NCBI GenBank assembly: GCA_946699065.1 | Contig: CAMPDV010000364.1 | Coordinates: 186,001 to 250,000 of the forward strand | Source: Loxodes magnus | Lineage: Eukaryota; Ciliophora; Karyorelictea; Loxodida; Loxodidae | DNA length: 64,000 nt | Direction of reading: 5' to 3' | Shown: positions 29,320 to 42,929 of the stretch, piece by piece | Position numbering within the stretch: the first letter of the stretch is position 1 | Layout: the number at the start of each line of letters is the position of its first letter | Position numbers and translations under genes: made by a program | Notes under the pieces: model-generated | Databases searched by the model: none | The model's input: the letters and a program-made list of their open reading frames with translations, nothing else | What the model was told of the DNA's origin: nothing

Positions 29320-30060
29320 CGTCTAATCATTACTTCCCGATACGATGAACTCTGAATCACTGGATATAGCCAAAGATAATACAGAATTAGTGTGACCACT
29401 CATGGTCTTACAGGTACCTGTCTTGACGTCACATAGTCTCACCGTCTAATCATTACTTCCCGATACGATGAACTCTGAATCACTGGATATAGCCACATAT
29501 AATACAGAATTAGTGTGACCACTCATGGTCTTACAGGTACCTGTCTTGACGTCCCATAGTCTCACCGTATAATCATAACTTCCCGATACGATGAACTCTG
29601 AATCACTGGATATAGCCACAGCATATACATGACTAGTGTGACCACTCATGATCTTACAGGTACCTGTCTTGACGTCACATAGTCTCACCGTATTATCTGC
29701 ACTTCCCGATACGATGAACTCTGAATCACTGGATATAGCCACAGCATATACATAATTAGTGTGACCACTCATGATCTTACAGGTACCTGTCTTGACGTCC
29801 CATAGTCTCACCGTCTTATCTCTACTTCCCGATACGATGAACTCTGAATCACTGGATATAGCCACAGCATATACATGACTAGTGTGACCACTCATGGTCT
29901 TACAGGTACCTGTCTTGACGTCACATAGTCTCACCGTCTAATCATTACTTCCCGATACGATGAACTCTGAATCACTGGATATAGCCAAAGATAATACAGA
30001 ATTAGTGTGACCACTCATGGTCTTACAGGTACCTGTCTTGACGTCACATAGTCTCACCGT

Positions 30061-30672
30061 CTAATCATTACTTCCCGATACGATGAACTCTGAATCACTG
30101 GATATAGCCACAGATAATACAGAATTAGTGTGACCACTCATGGTCTTACAGGTACCTGTCTTGACGTCCCATAGTCTCACCGTCTTATCTCTACTTCCCG
30201 ATACGATGAACTCTGAATCACTGGATATAGCCACAGCATATACATAATTAGTGTGACCACTCATGGTCTTACAGGTACCTGTCTTGACGTCACATAGTCT
30301 CACCGTATTATCTCTACTTCCCGATACGATGAACTCTGAATCACTGGATATAGCCACAGCATATACAGAATTAGTGTGACCACTCATGGTCTTACAGGTA
30401 CCTGTCTTGACGTCCCATAGTCTCACCGTCTTATCTCTACTTCCCGATACGATGAACTCTGAATCACTGGATATAGCCACAGCATATACAGAATTAGTGT
30501 GACCACTCATGGTCTTACAGGTACCTGTCTTGACGTCCCATAGTCTCACCGTCTTATCTCTACTTCCCGATACGATGAACTCTGAATCACTGGATATAGC
30601 CACAGCATATACATAATTAGTGTGACCACTCATGGTCTTACAGGTACCTGTCTTGACGTCACATAGTCTCAC
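30061..30672 (-). CDS. Five-unit WD40 open stretch dominated by R39-K41 units
   Basis: 203 codons made mostly of N20-S21-V22-Y23 and N20-Y21-V22-Y23 units ending R39-D40-K41, with W5C in two units. The same protein recurs at 38915-39526. In the middle copy (34485-35097) it is split in two by an extra C at 34830, which is absent from the other two. Confidence 0.3.
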   Translation of the reverse strand: MRLCDVKTGTCKTMSGHTNYVYAVAISSDSEFIVSGSRDKTVRLWDVKTGTCKTMSGHTNSVYAVAISSDSEFIVSGSRDKTVRLWDVKTGTCKTMSGHTNSVYAVAISSDSEFIVSGSRDNTVRLCDVKTGTCKTMSGHTNYVYAVAISSDSEFIVSGSRDKTVRLWDVKTGTCKTMSGHTNSVLSVAISSDSEFIVSGSND

Positions 30673-32273
30673 CGTCTAATCATTACTTCCCGATACGATG
30701 AACTCTGAATCACTGGATATAGCCACAGATAATACATGACTAGTGTGACCACTCATGGTCTTACAGGTACCTGTCTTGACGTCCCATAGTCTCACCGTCT
30801 AATCATTACTTCCCGATACGATGAACTCTGAATCACTGGATATAGCAACAGCAAATACATGACTAGTGTGACCACTCATGGTCTTACAGGTAACTGTCTT
30901 GACGTCACATAGTCTCACCGTATAATCTGCACTTCCCGATACGATGAACTCTGAATCACTGGATATAGCCACAGCATATACATAATTAGTGTGACCACTC
31001 ATGGTCTTACAGGTACCTGTCTTGACGTCCCATAGTCTCACCGTCTAATCATTACTTCCCGATACGATGAACTCTGAATCACTGGATATAGCCACAGATA
31101 ATACAGAATTAGTGTGACCACTCATGGTCTTACAGGTACCTGTCTTGACGTCCCATAGTCTCACCGTATTATCATAACTTCCCGATACGATGAACTCTGA
31201 ATCACTGGATATAGCCACAGCATATACATAATTAGTGTGACCACTCATGGTCTTACAGGTAACTGTCTTGACGTCCCATAGTCTCACCGTCTAATCATGA
31301 CTTTCCGATACGATGAACTCTGAATCACTGGATATAGCCACAGCATATACATGACTAGTGTGACCACTCATGGTCTTACAGGTACCTGTCTTGACGTCCC
31401 ATAGTCTCACCGTCTAATCATTACTTCCGATACGATGAACTCTGAATCACTGGATATAGCCACAGCATATACATGACTAGTGTGACCACTCATGGTCTTA
31501 CAGGTACCTGTCTTGACGTCCCATAGTCTCACCGTCTAATCATTACTTCCCGATACGATGAACTCTGAATCACTGGATATAGCAACAGCAAATACATGAC
31601 TAGTGTGACCACTCATGGTCTTACAGGTACCTGTCTTGACGTCCCATAGTCTCACCGTATTATCTGCACTTCCCGATACGATGAACTCTGAATCACTGGA
31701 TATAGCCACAGCATATACATGACTAGTGTGACCACTCATGGTCTTACAGGTACCTGTCTTGACGTCCCATAGTCTCACCGTCTAATCATTACTTCCCGAT
31801 ACGATGAACTCTGAATCACTGGATATAGCAACAGCAAATACATAATTAGTGTGACCACTCATGGTCTTACAGGTACCTGTCTTGACGTCCCATAGTCTCA
31901 CCGTATTATCATAACTTCCCGATACGATGAACTCTGAATCACTGGATATAGCCACAGATAATACATGACTAGTGTGACCACTCATGGTCTTACAGGTACC
32001 TGTCTTGACGTCCCATAGTCTCACCGTCTAATCATTACTTCCCGATACGATGAACTCTGAATCACTGGATATAGCCACAGCATATACATGACTAGTGTGA
32101 CCACTCATGGTCTTACAGGTACCTGTCTTGACGTCCCATAGTCTCACCGTCTAATCATTACTTCCCGATACGATGAACTCTGAATCACTGGATATAGCCA
32201 CATATAATACAGAATTAGTGTGACCACTCATGGTCTTACAGGTACCTGTCTTGACGTCACATAGTCTCACCGT

Positions 32274-33008
32274 CTAATCATTACTTCCCGATACGATGAA
32301 CTCTGAATCACTGGATATAGCCACATATAATACAGAATTAGTGTGACCACTCATGGTCTTACAGGTACCTGTCTTGACGTCCCATAGTCTCACCGTCTTA
32401 TCTCTACTTCCCGATACGATGAACTCTGAATCACTGGATATAGCCACAGCATATACATAATTAGTGTGACCACTCATGGTCTTACAGGTACCTGTCTTGA
32501 CGTCACATAGTCTCACCGTATTATCTGCACTTCCCGATACGATGAACTCTGAATCACTGGATATAGCCACAGATAATACAGAATTAGTGTGACCACTCAT
32601 GGTCTTACAGGTACCTGTCTTGACGTCCCATAGTCTCACCGTATAATCATAACTTCCCGATACGATGAACTCTGAATCACTGGATATAGCCACAGCATAT
32701 ACATGACTAGTGTGACCACTCATGATCTTACAGGTACCTGTCTTGACGTCACATAGTCTCACCGTATTATCTGCACTTCCCGATACGATGAACTCTGAAT
32801 CACTAGATATAGCCACAGCATATACATAATTAGTGTGACCACTCATGATCTTACAGGTACCTGTCTTGACGTCCCATAGTCTCACCGTCTTATCTCTACT
32901 TCCCGATACGATGAACTCTGAATCACTGGATATAGCCACAGCATATACATAATTAGTGTGACCACTCATGGTCTTACAGGTACCTGTCTTGACGTCCCAT
33001 AGTCTCAC
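32274..33008 (-). CDS. Six-unit WD40 open stretch, copy 3
   Basis: Same 244-residue product as copies 1 and 2. At DNA level it carries the synonymous change at 32805 (serine 28 tcc to tct) shared with 37232. The corresponding cassette of the next repeat (36700-37435) is split by the extra base at 36952 into two overlapping frames, so that copy is disrupted. Confidence 0.3.
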   Translation of the reverse strand: MRLWDVKTGTCKTMSGHTNYVYAVAISSDSEFIVSGSRDKTVRLWDVKTGTCKIMSGHTNYVYAVAISSDSEFIVSGSADNTVRLCDVKTGTCKIMSGHTSHVYAVAISSDSEFIVSGSYDYTVRLWDVKTGTCKTMSGHTNSVLSVAISSDSEFIVSGSADNTVRLCDVKTGTCKTMSGHTNYVYAVAISSDSEFIVSGSRDKTVRLWDVKTGTCKTMSGHTNSVLYVAISSDSEFIVSGSND

Positions 33009-33134
33009 CGTCTAATCATTACTTCCCGATACGATGAACTCTGAATCACTGGATATAGCCAAAGATAATACAGAATTAGTGTGACCACTCATGGTCTTAC
33101 AGGTACCTGTCTTGACGTCACATAGTCTCACCGT

Positions 33135-33746
33135 CTAATCATTACTTCCCGATACGATGAACTCTGAATCACTGGATATAGCCACATATAATACAGAATT
33201 AGTGTGACCACTCATGGTCTTACAGGTACCTGTCTTGACGTCCCATAGTCTCACCGTATAATCATAACTTCCCGATACGATGAACTCTGAATCACTGGAT
33301 ATAGCCACAGCATATACATGACTAGTGTGACCACTCATGATCTTACAGGTACCTGTCTTGACGTCACATAGTCTCACCGTATTATCTGCACTTCCCGATA
33401 CGATGAACTCTGAATCACTGGATATAGCCACAGCAAATACATGACTAGTGTGACCACTCATGGTCTTACAGGTAACTGTCTTGACGTCACATAGTCTCAC
33501 CGTCTTATCTCTACTTCCCGATACGATGAACTCTGAATCACTGGATATAGCCACAGCATATACATGACTAGTGTGACCACTCATGGTCTTACAGGTACCT
33601 GTCTTGACGTCCCATAGTCTCACCGTCTTATCTCTACTTCCCGATACGATGAACTCTGAATCACTGGATATAGCCACAGCATATACATAATTAGTGTGAC
33701 CACTCATGGTCTTACAGGTACCTGTCTTGACGTCCCATAGTCTCAC
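33135..33746 (-). CDS. Five-unit WD40 open stretch with a replaced third unit
   Basis: 203 codons, identical in protein to 37562-38173. Compared with 28708-29319, the third unit has W5C, G10V and S20-H21-V22-F23, an allele combination otherwise seen in the two-unit blocks such as 25756 and 30799. Gene conversion of one unit is the simplest explanation. Confidence 0.3.
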   Translation of the reverse strand: MRLWDVKTGTCKTMSGHTNYVYAVAISSDSEFIVSGSRDKTVRLWDVKTGTCKTMSGHTSHVYAVAISSDSEFIVSGSRDKTVRLCDVKTVTCKTMSGHTSHVFAVAISSDSEFIVSGSADNTVRLCDVKTGTCKIMSGHTSHVYAVAISSDSEFIVSGSYDYTVRLWDVKTGTCKTMSGHTNSVLYVAISSDSEFIVSGSND

Positions 33747-36700
33747 CGTCTAATCATTACTTCCCGATACGATGAACTCTGAATCACTGGATATAGCCAA
33801 AGATAATACAGAATTAGTGTGACCACTCATGGTCTTACAGGTACCTGTCTTGACGTCACATAGTCTCACCGTCTAATCATTACTTCCCGATACGATGAAC
33901 TCTGAATCACTGGATATAGCCACATAATACAGAATTAGTGTGACCACTCATGGTCTTACAGGTACCTGTCTTGACGTCCCATAGTCTCACCGTATAATCA
34001 TAACTTCCCGATACGATGAACTCTGAATCACTGGATATAGCCACAGCATATACATGACTAGTGTGACCACTCATGATCTTACAGGTACCTGTCTTGACGT
34101 CACATAGTCTCACCGTATTATCTGCACTTCCCGATACGATGAACTCTGAATCACTGGATATAGCCACAGCATATACATAATTAGTGTGACCACTCATGAT
34201 CTTACAGGTACCTGTCTTGACGTCCCATAGTCTCACCGTCTTATCTCTACTTCCCGATACGATGAACTCTGAATCACTGGATATAGCCACAGCATATACA
34301 TGACTAGTGTGACCACTCATGGTCTTACAGGTACCTGTCTTGACGTCACATAGTCTCACCGTCTAATCATTACTTCCCGATACGATGAACTCTGAATCAC
34401 TGGATATAGCCAAAGATAATACAGAATTAGTGTGACCACTCATGTCTTACAGGTACCTGTCTTGACGTCACATAGTCTCACCGTCTAATCATTACTTCCC
34501 GATACGATGAACTCTGAATCACTGGATATAGCCACAGATAATACAGAATTAGTGTGACCACTCATGGTCTTACAGGTACCTGTCTTGACGTCCCATAGTC
34601 TCACCGTCTTATCTCTACTTCCCGATACGATGAACTCTGAATCACTGGATATAGCCACAGCATATACATAATTAGTGTGACCACTCATGGTCTTACAGGT
34701 ACCTGTCTTGACGTCACATAGTCTCACCGTATTATCTCTACTTCCCGATACGATGAACTCTGAATCACTGGATATAGCCACAGCATATACAGAATTAGTG
34801 TGACCACTCATGGTCTTACAGGTACCTGTCCTTGACGTCCCATAGTCTCACCGTCTTATCTCTACTTCCCGATACGATGAACTCTGAATCACTGGATATA
34901 GCCACAGCATATACAGAATTAGTGTGACCACTCATGGTCTTACAGGTACCTGTCTTGACGTCCCATAGTCTCACCGTCTTATCTCTACTTCCCGATACGA
35001 TGAACTCTGAATCACTGGATATAGCCACAGCATATACATAATTAGTGTGACCACTCATGGTCTTACAGGTACCTGTCTTGACGTCACATAGTCTCACCGT
35101 CTAATCATTACTTCCCGATACGATGAACTCTGAATCACTGGATATAGCCACAGATAATACATGACTAGTGTGACCACTCATGGTCTTACAGGTACCTGTC
35201 TTGACGTCCCATAGTCTCACCGTCTAATCATTACTTCCCGATACGATGAACTCTGAATCACTGGATATAGCAACAGCAAATACATGACTAGTGTGACCAC
35301 TCATGGTCTTACAGGTAACTGTCTTGACGTCACATAGTCTCACCGTATAATCTGCACTTCCCGATACGATGAACTCTGAATCACTGGATATAGCCACAGC
35401 ATATACATAATTAGTGTGACCACTCATGGTCTTACAGGTACCTGTCTTGACGTCCCATAGTCTCACCGTCTAATCATTACTTCCCGATACGATGAACTCT
35501 GAATCACTGGATATAGCCACAGCATATACATAATTAGTGTGACCACTCATGGTCTTACAGGTACCTGTCTTGACGTCCCATAGTCTCACCGTATTATCAT
35601 AACTTCCCGATACGATGAACTCTGAATCACTGGATATAGCCACAGCATATACATAATTAGTGTGACCACTCATGGTCTTACAGGTAACTGTCTTGACGTC
35701 CCATAGTCTCACCGTCTAATCATGACTTTCCGATACGATGAACTCTGAATCACTGGATATAGCCACAGCATATACATGACTAGTGTGACCACTCATGGTC
35801 TTACAGGTACCTGTCTTGACGTCCCATAGTCTCACCGTCTAATCATTACTTCCCGATACGATGAACTCTGAATCACTGGATATAGCCACAGCATATACAT
35901 GACTAGTGTGACCACTCATGGTCTTACAGGTACCTGTCTTGACGTCCCATAGTCTCACCGTCTAATCATTACTTCCCGATACGATGAACTCTGAATCACT
36001 GGATATAGCAACAGCAAATACATGACTAGTGTGACCACTCATGGTCTTACAGGTACCTGTCTTGACGTCCCATAGTCTCACCGTATTATCTGCACTTCCC
36101 GATACGATGAACTCTGAATCACTGGATATAGCCACAGCATATACATGACTAGTGTGACCACTCATGGTCTTACAGGTACCTGTCTTGACGTCCCATAGTC
36201 TCACCGTCTAATCATTACTTCCCGATACGATGAACTCTGAATCACTGGATATAGCAACAGCAAATACATAATTAGTGTGACCACTCATGGTCTTACAGGT
36301 ACCTGTCTTGACGTCCCATAGTCTCACCGTATTATCATAACTTCCCGATACGATGAACTCTGAATCACTGGATATAGCCACAGATAATACATGACTAGTG
36401 TGACCACTCATGGTCTTACAGGTACCTGTCTTGACGTCCCATAGTCTCACCGTCTAATCATTACTTCCCGATACGATGAACTCTGAATCACTGGATATAG
36501 CCACAGCATATACATGACTAGTGTGACCACTCATGGTCTTACAGGTACCTGTCTTGACGTCACATAGTCTCACCGTCTAATCATTACTTCCCGATACGAT
36601 GAACTCTGAATCACTGGATATAGCCACATATAATACAGAATTAGTGTGACCACTCATGGTCTTACAGGTACCTGTCTTGACGTCACATAGTCTCACCGTC

Positions 36701-37561
36701 TAATCATTACTTCCCGATACGATGAACTCTGAATCACTGGATATAGCCACATATAATACAGAATTAGTGTGACCACTCATGGTCTTACAGGTACCTGTCT
36801 TGACGTCCCATAGTCTCACCGTCTTATCTCTACTTCCCGATACGATGAACTCTGAATCACTGGATATAGCCACAGCATATACATAATTAGTGTGACCACT
36901 CATGGTCTTACAGGTACCTGTCTTGACGTCACATAGTCTCACCGTATTATCATGCACTTCCCGATACGATGAACTCTGAATCACTGGATATAGCCACAGA
37001 TAATACAGAATTAGTGTGACCACTCATGGTCTTACAGGTACCTGTCTTGACGTCCCATAGTCTCACCGTATAATCATAACTTCCCGATACGATGAACTCT
37101 GAATCACTGGATATAGCCACAGCATATACATGACTAGTGTGACCACTCATGATCTTACAGGTACCTGTCTTGACGTCACATAGTCTCACCGTATTATCTG
37201 CACTTCCCGATACGATGAACTCTGAATCACTAGATATAGCCACAGCATATACATAATTAGTGTGACCACTCATGATCTTACAGGTACCTGTCTTGACGTC
37301 CCATAGTCTCACCGTCTTATCTCTACTTCCCGATACGATGAACTCTGAATCACTGGATATAGCCACAGCATATACATAATTAGTGTGACCACTCATGGTC
37401 TTACAGGTACCTGTCTTGACGTCCCATAGTCTCACCGTCTAATCATTACTTCCCGATACGATGAACTCTGAATCACTGGATATAGCCAAAGATAATACAG
37501 AATTAGTGTGACCACTCATGGTCTTACAGGTACCTGTCTTGACGTCACATAGTCTCACCGT

Positions 37562-38173
37562 CTAATCATTACTTCCCGATACGATGAACTCTGAATCACT
37601 GGATATAGCCACATATAATACAGAATTAGTGTGACCACTCATGGTCTTACAGGTACCTGTCTTGACGTCCCATAGTCTCACCGTATAATCATAACTTCCC
37701 GATACGATGAACTCTGAATCACTGGATATAGCCACAGCATATACATGACTAGTGTGACCACTCATGATCTTACAGGTACCTGTCTTGACGTCACATAGTC
37801 TCACCGTATTATCTGCACTTCCCGATACGATGAACTCTGAATCACTGGATATAGCCACAGCAAATACATGACTAGTGTGACCACTCATGGTCTTACAGGT
37901 AACTGTCTTGACGTCACATAGTCTCACCGTCTTATCTCTACTTCCCGATACGATGAACTCTGAATCACTGGATATAGCCACAGCATATACATGACTAGTG
38001 TGACCACTCATGGTCTTACAGGTACCTGTCTTGACGTCCCATAGTCTCACCGTCTTATCTCTACTTCCCGATACGATGAACTCTGAATCACTGGATATAG
38101 CCACAGCATATACATAATTAGTGTGACCACTCATGGTCTTACAGGTACCTGTCTTGACGTCCCATAGTCTCAC
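37562..38173 (-). CDS. Five-unit WD40 open stretch, repeat of 33135
   Basis: Same product as 33135-33746, lying one 36-unit period further on. Flanked by TAG at x41 on both sides; the next open run (38300-38788, 162 codons) begins one unit further up. Confidence 0.3.
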   Translation of the reverse strand: MRLWDVKTGTCKTMSGHTNYVYAVAISSDSEFIVSGSRDKTVRLWDVKTGTCKTMSGHTSHVYAVAISSDSEFIVSGSRDKTVRLCDVKTVTCKTMSGHTSHVFAVAISSDSEFIVSGSADNTVRLCDVKTGTCKIMSGHTSHVYAVAISSDSEFIVSGSYDYTVRLWDVKTGTCKTMSGHTNSVLYVAISSDSEFIVSGSND

Positions 38174-38914
38174 CGTCTAATCATTACTTCCCGATACGAT
38201 GAACTCTGAATCACTGGATATAGCCAAAGATAATACAGAATTAGTGTGACCACTCATGGTCTTACAGGTACCTGTCTTGACGTCACATAGTCTCACCGTC
38301 TAATCATTACTTCCCGATACGATGAACTCTGAATCACTGGATATAGCCACATATAATACAGAATTAGTGTGACCACTCATGGTCTTACAGGTACCTGTCT
38401 TGACGTCCCATAGTCTCACCGTATAATCATAACTTCCCGATACGATGAACTCTGAATCACTGGATATAGCCACAGCATATACATGACTAGTGTGACCACT
38501 CATGATCTTACAGGTACCTGTCTTGACGTCACATAGTCTCACCGTATTATCTGCACTTCCCGATACGATGAACTCTGAATCACTGGATATAGCCACAGCA
38601 TATACATAATTAGTGTGACCACTCATGATCTTACAGGTACCTGTCTTGACGTCCCATAGTCTCACCGTCTTATCTCTACTTCCCGATACGATGAACTCTG
38701 AATCACTGGATATAGCCACAGCATATACATGACTAGTGTGACCACTCATGGTCTTACAGGTACCTGTCTTGACGTCACATAGTCTCACCGTCTAATCATT
38801 ACTTCCCGATACGATGAACTCTGAATCACTGGATATAGCCAAAGATAATACAGAATTAGTGTGACCACTCATGGTCTTACAGGTACCTGTCTTGACGTCA
38901 CATAGTCTCACCGT

Positions 38915-39526
38915 CTAATCATTACTTCCCGATACGATGAACTCTGAATCACTGGATATAGCCACAGATAATACAGAATTAGTGTGACCACTCATGGTCT
39001 TACAGGTACCTGTCTTGACGTCCCATAGTCTCACCGTCTTATCTCTACTTCCCGATACGATGAACTCTGAATCACTGGATATAGCCACAGCATATACATA
39101 ATTAGTGTGACCACTCATGGTCTTACAGGTACCTGTCTTGACGTCACATAGTCTCACCGTATTATCTCTACTTCCCGATACGATGAACTCTGAATCACTG
39201 GATATAGCCACAGCATATACAGAATTAGTGTGACCACTCATGGTCTTACAGGTACCTGTCTTGACGTCCCATAGTCTCACCGTCTTATCTCTACTTCCCG
39301 ATACGATGAACTCTGAATCACTGGATATAGCCACAGCATATACAGAATTAGTGTGACCACTCATGGTCTTACAGGTACCTGTCTTGACGTCCCATAGTCT
39401 CACCGTCTTATCTCTACTTCCCGATACGATGAACTCTGAATCACTGGATATAGCCACAGCATATACATAATTAGTGTGACCACTCATGGTCTTACAGGTA
39501 CCTGTCTTGACGTCACATAGTCTCAC
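38915..39526 (-). CDS. Five-unit WD40 open stretch, repeat of 30061
   Basis: Same product as 30061-30672. Its intact state here and there supports treating the extra C at 34830 in the middle copy as a recent change or a consensus error. Confidence 0.3.
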   Translation of the reverse strand: MRLCDVKTGTCKTMSGHTNYVYAVAISSDSEFIVSGSRDKTVRLWDVKTGTCKTMSGHTNSVYAVAISSDSEFIVSGSRDKTVRLWDVKTGTCKTMSGHTNSVYAVAISSDSEFIVSGSRDNTVRLCDVKTGTCKTMSGHTNYVYAVAISSDSEFIVSGSRDKTVRLWDVKTGTCKTMSGHTNSVLSVAISSDSEFIVSGSND

Positions 39527-42500
39527 CGTCTAATCATTACTTCCCGATACGATGAACTCTGAATCACTGGATATAGCCACAGATAATACATGACTAGTGT
39601 GACCACTCATGGTCTTACAGGTACCTGTCTTGACGTCCCATAGTCTCACCGTCTAATCATTACTTCCCGATACGATGAACTCTGAATCACTGGATATAGC
39701 AACAGCAAATACATGACTAGTGTGACCACTCATGGTCTTACAGGTAACTGTCTTGACGTCACATAGTCTCACCGTATAATCTGCACTTCCCGATACGATG
39801 AACTCTGAATCACTGGATATAGCCACAGCATATACATAATTAGTGTGACCACTCATGGTCTTACAGGTACCTGTCTTGACGTCCCATAGTCTCACCGTCT
39901 AATCATTACTTCCCGATACGATGAACTCTGAATCACTGGATATAGCCACAGCATATACATAATTAGTGTGACCACTCATGGTCTTACAGGTACCTGTCTT
40001 GACGTCCCATAGTCTCACCGTATTATCATAACTTCCCGATACGATGAACTCTGAATCACTGGATATAGCCACAGCATATACATAATTAGTGTGACCACTC
40101 ATGGTCTTACAGGTAACTGTCTTGACGTCCCATAGTCTCACCGTCTAATCATGACTTTCCGATACGATGAACTCTGAATCACTGGATATAGCCACAGCAT
40201 ATACATGACTAGTGTGACCACTCATGGTCTTACAGGTACCTGTCTTGACGTCCCATAGTCTCACCGTCTAATCATTACTTCCCGATACGATGAACTCTGA
40301 ATCACTGGATATAGCCACAGCATATACATGACTAGTGTGACCACTCATGGTCTTACAGGTACCTGTCTTGACGTCCCATAGTCTCACCGTCTAATCATTA
40401 CTTCCCGATACGATGAACTCTGAATCACTGGATATAGCAACAGCAAATACATGACTAGTGTGACCACTCATGGTCTTACAGGTACCTGTCTTGACGTCCC
40501 ATAGTCTCACCGTATTATCTGCACTTCCCGATACGATGAACTCTGAATCACTGGATATAGCCACAGCATATACATGACTAGTGTGACCACTCATGGTCTT
40601 ACAGGTACCTGTCTTGACGTCCCATAGTCTCACCGTCTAATCATTACTTCCCGATACGATGAACTCTGAATCACTGGATATAGCAACAGCAAATACATAA
40701 TTAGTGTGACCACTCATGGTCTTACAGGTACCTGTCTTGACGTCCCATAGTCTCACCGTATTATCATAACTTCCCGATACGATGAACTCTGAATCACTGG
40801 ATATAGCCACAGATAATACATGACTAGTGTGACCACTCATGGTCTTACAGGTACCTGTCTTGACGTCCCATAGTCTCACCGTCTAATCATTACTTCCCGA
40901 TACGATGAACTCTGAATCACTGGATATAGCCACAGCATATACATGACTAGTGTGACCACTCATGGTCTTACAGGTACCTGTCTTGACGTCACATAGTCTC
41001 ACCGTCTAATCATTACTTCCCGATACGATGAACTCTGAATCACTGGATATAGCCAAAGATAATACAGAATTAGTGTGACCACTCATGGTCTTACAGGTAC
41101 CTGTCTTGACGTCACATAGTCTCACCGTCTAATCATTACTTCCCGATACGATGAACTCTGAATCACTGGATATAGCCACAGATAATACAGAATTAGTGTG
41201 ACCACTCATGGTCTTACAGGTACCTGTCTTGACGTCCCATAGTCTCACCGTCTTATCTCTACTTCCCGATACGATGAACTCTGAATCACTGGATATAGCC
41301 ACAGCATATACATAATTAGTGTGACCACTCATGGTCTTACAGGTACCTGTCTTGACGTCCCATAGTCTCACCGTATTATCATAACTTCCCGATACGATGA
41401 ACTCTGAATCACTGGATATAGCCACAGCATATACATAATTAGTGTGACCACTCATGGTCTTACAGGTAACTGTCTTGACGTCCCATAGTCTCACCGTCTA
41501 ATCATGACTTTCCGATACGATGAACTCTGAATCACTGGATATAGCCACAGCATATACATGACTAGTGTGACCACTCATGGTCTTACAGGTACCTGTCTTG
41601 ACGTCCCATAGTCTCACCGTCTAATCATTACTTCCCGATACGATGAACTCTGAATCACTGGATATAGCCACAGCATATACATGACTAGTGTGACCACTCA
41701 TGGTCTTACAGGTACCTGTCTTGACGTCCCATAGTCTCACCGTCTAATCATTACTTCCCGATACGATGAACTCTGAATCACTGGATATAGCAACAGCAAA
41801 TACATGACTAGTGTGACCACTCATGGTCTTACAGGTACCTGTCTTGACGTCCCATAGTCTCACCGTATTATCATTACTTCCCGATACGATGAACTCTGAA
41901 TCACTGGATATAGCCACAGCATATACATGACTAGTGTGACCACTCATGGTCTTACAGGTACCTGTCTTGACGTCCCATAGTCTCACCGTCTAATCATTAC
42001 TTCCCGATACGATGAACTCTGAATCACTGGATATAGCAACAGCAAATACATAATTAGTGTGACCACTCATGGTCTTACAGGTACCTGTCTTGACGTCCCA
42101 TAGTCTCACCGTATTATCATAACTTCCCGATACGATGAACTCTGAATCACTGGATATAGCCACAGATAATACATGACTAGTGTGACCACTCATGGTCTTA
42201 CAGGTACCTGTCTTGACGTCCCATAGTCTCACCGTCTAATCATTACTTCCCGATACGATGAACTCTGAATCACTGGATATAGCCACAGCATATACATGAC
42301 TAGTGTGACCACTCATGGTCTTACAGGTACCTGTCTTGACGTCACATAGTCTCACCGTCTAATCATTACTTCCCGATACGATGAACTCTGAATCACTGGA
42401 TATAGCCAAAGATAATACAGAATTAGTGTGACCACTCATGGTCTTACAGGTACCTGTCTTGACGTCACATAGTCTCACCGTCTAATCATTACTTCCCGAT

Positions 42501-42929
42501 ACGATGAACTCTGAATCACTGGATATAGCCACAGATAATACAGAATTAGTGTGACCACTCATGGTCTTACAGGTACCTGTCTTGACGTCCCATAGTCTCA
42601 CCGTCTTATCTCTACTTCCCGATACGATGAACTCTGAATCACTGGATATAGCCACAGCATATACATAATTAGTGTGACCACTCATGGTCTTACAGGTACC
42701 TGTCTTGACGTCCCATAGTCTCACCGTCTAATCATAACTTCCCGATACGATGAACTCTGAATCACTGGATATAGCCACATATAATACAGAATTAGTGTGA
42801 CCACTCATGGTCTTACAGGTACCTGTCTTGACGTCCCATAGTCTCACTGTCTAATCATAACTTCCCGATACGATGAACTCTGAATCACTGGATATAGCCA
42901 CAGCATATACATAATTAGTGTGACCACTC

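Larger units (their letters stand above)
31428..33922 (-). pseudogene. TAG-only block, about 20 WD40 units
   Basis: The frame is 0 modulo 3 between the missing C at 31427 and a two-base deletion at 33923 (cacataatac for cacatataatac). Neither change occurs in the matching units of the sister copies (29492 and 38346 keep the full form). Contains the 244-codon run at 32274 and the 203-codon run at 33135. From 33923 to 36952 the frame then changes three more times (34444, 34830, 36952), each change again found in only one copy. Confidence 0.35.
27847..41128 (-). repeat. 36-unit higher-order repeat (about 4.43 kb), three tandem copies
   Basis: Three successive copies start near 27847, 32274 and 36700, spaced 4,427 and 4,426 bp; 36 x 123 is 4,428 and the shortfall equals the indels inside. 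Copies two and three also share a rare synonymous change (ggatatag to agatatag at 32805 and 37232) and the same replaced unit in their second open block (33135 and 37562), so they are closer to each other than to copy one. In one copy (27847-32273) I count TAG at x41 in 16 of 36 units, fewer than in the first 6 kb. Confidence 0.85.
36953..42928 (-). pseudogene. TAG-only block, about 48 WD40 units
   Basis: One frame (coordinates 2 modulo 3) holds from the one-base insertion at 36952 to the one-base deletion at 42929, with TAG at x41 as the only stop. The insertion (ttatcatgcac for ttatctgcac) is not in the matching copies near 28095 and 32520, so this border may be artificial. The deletion at 42929 (cactctggtc for cactcatggtc) recurs at 57195 and looks like a real inherited lesion. 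The block includes open runs of 203 codons at 37562 and 38915 and of 162 codons at 38300. Confidence 0.4.
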
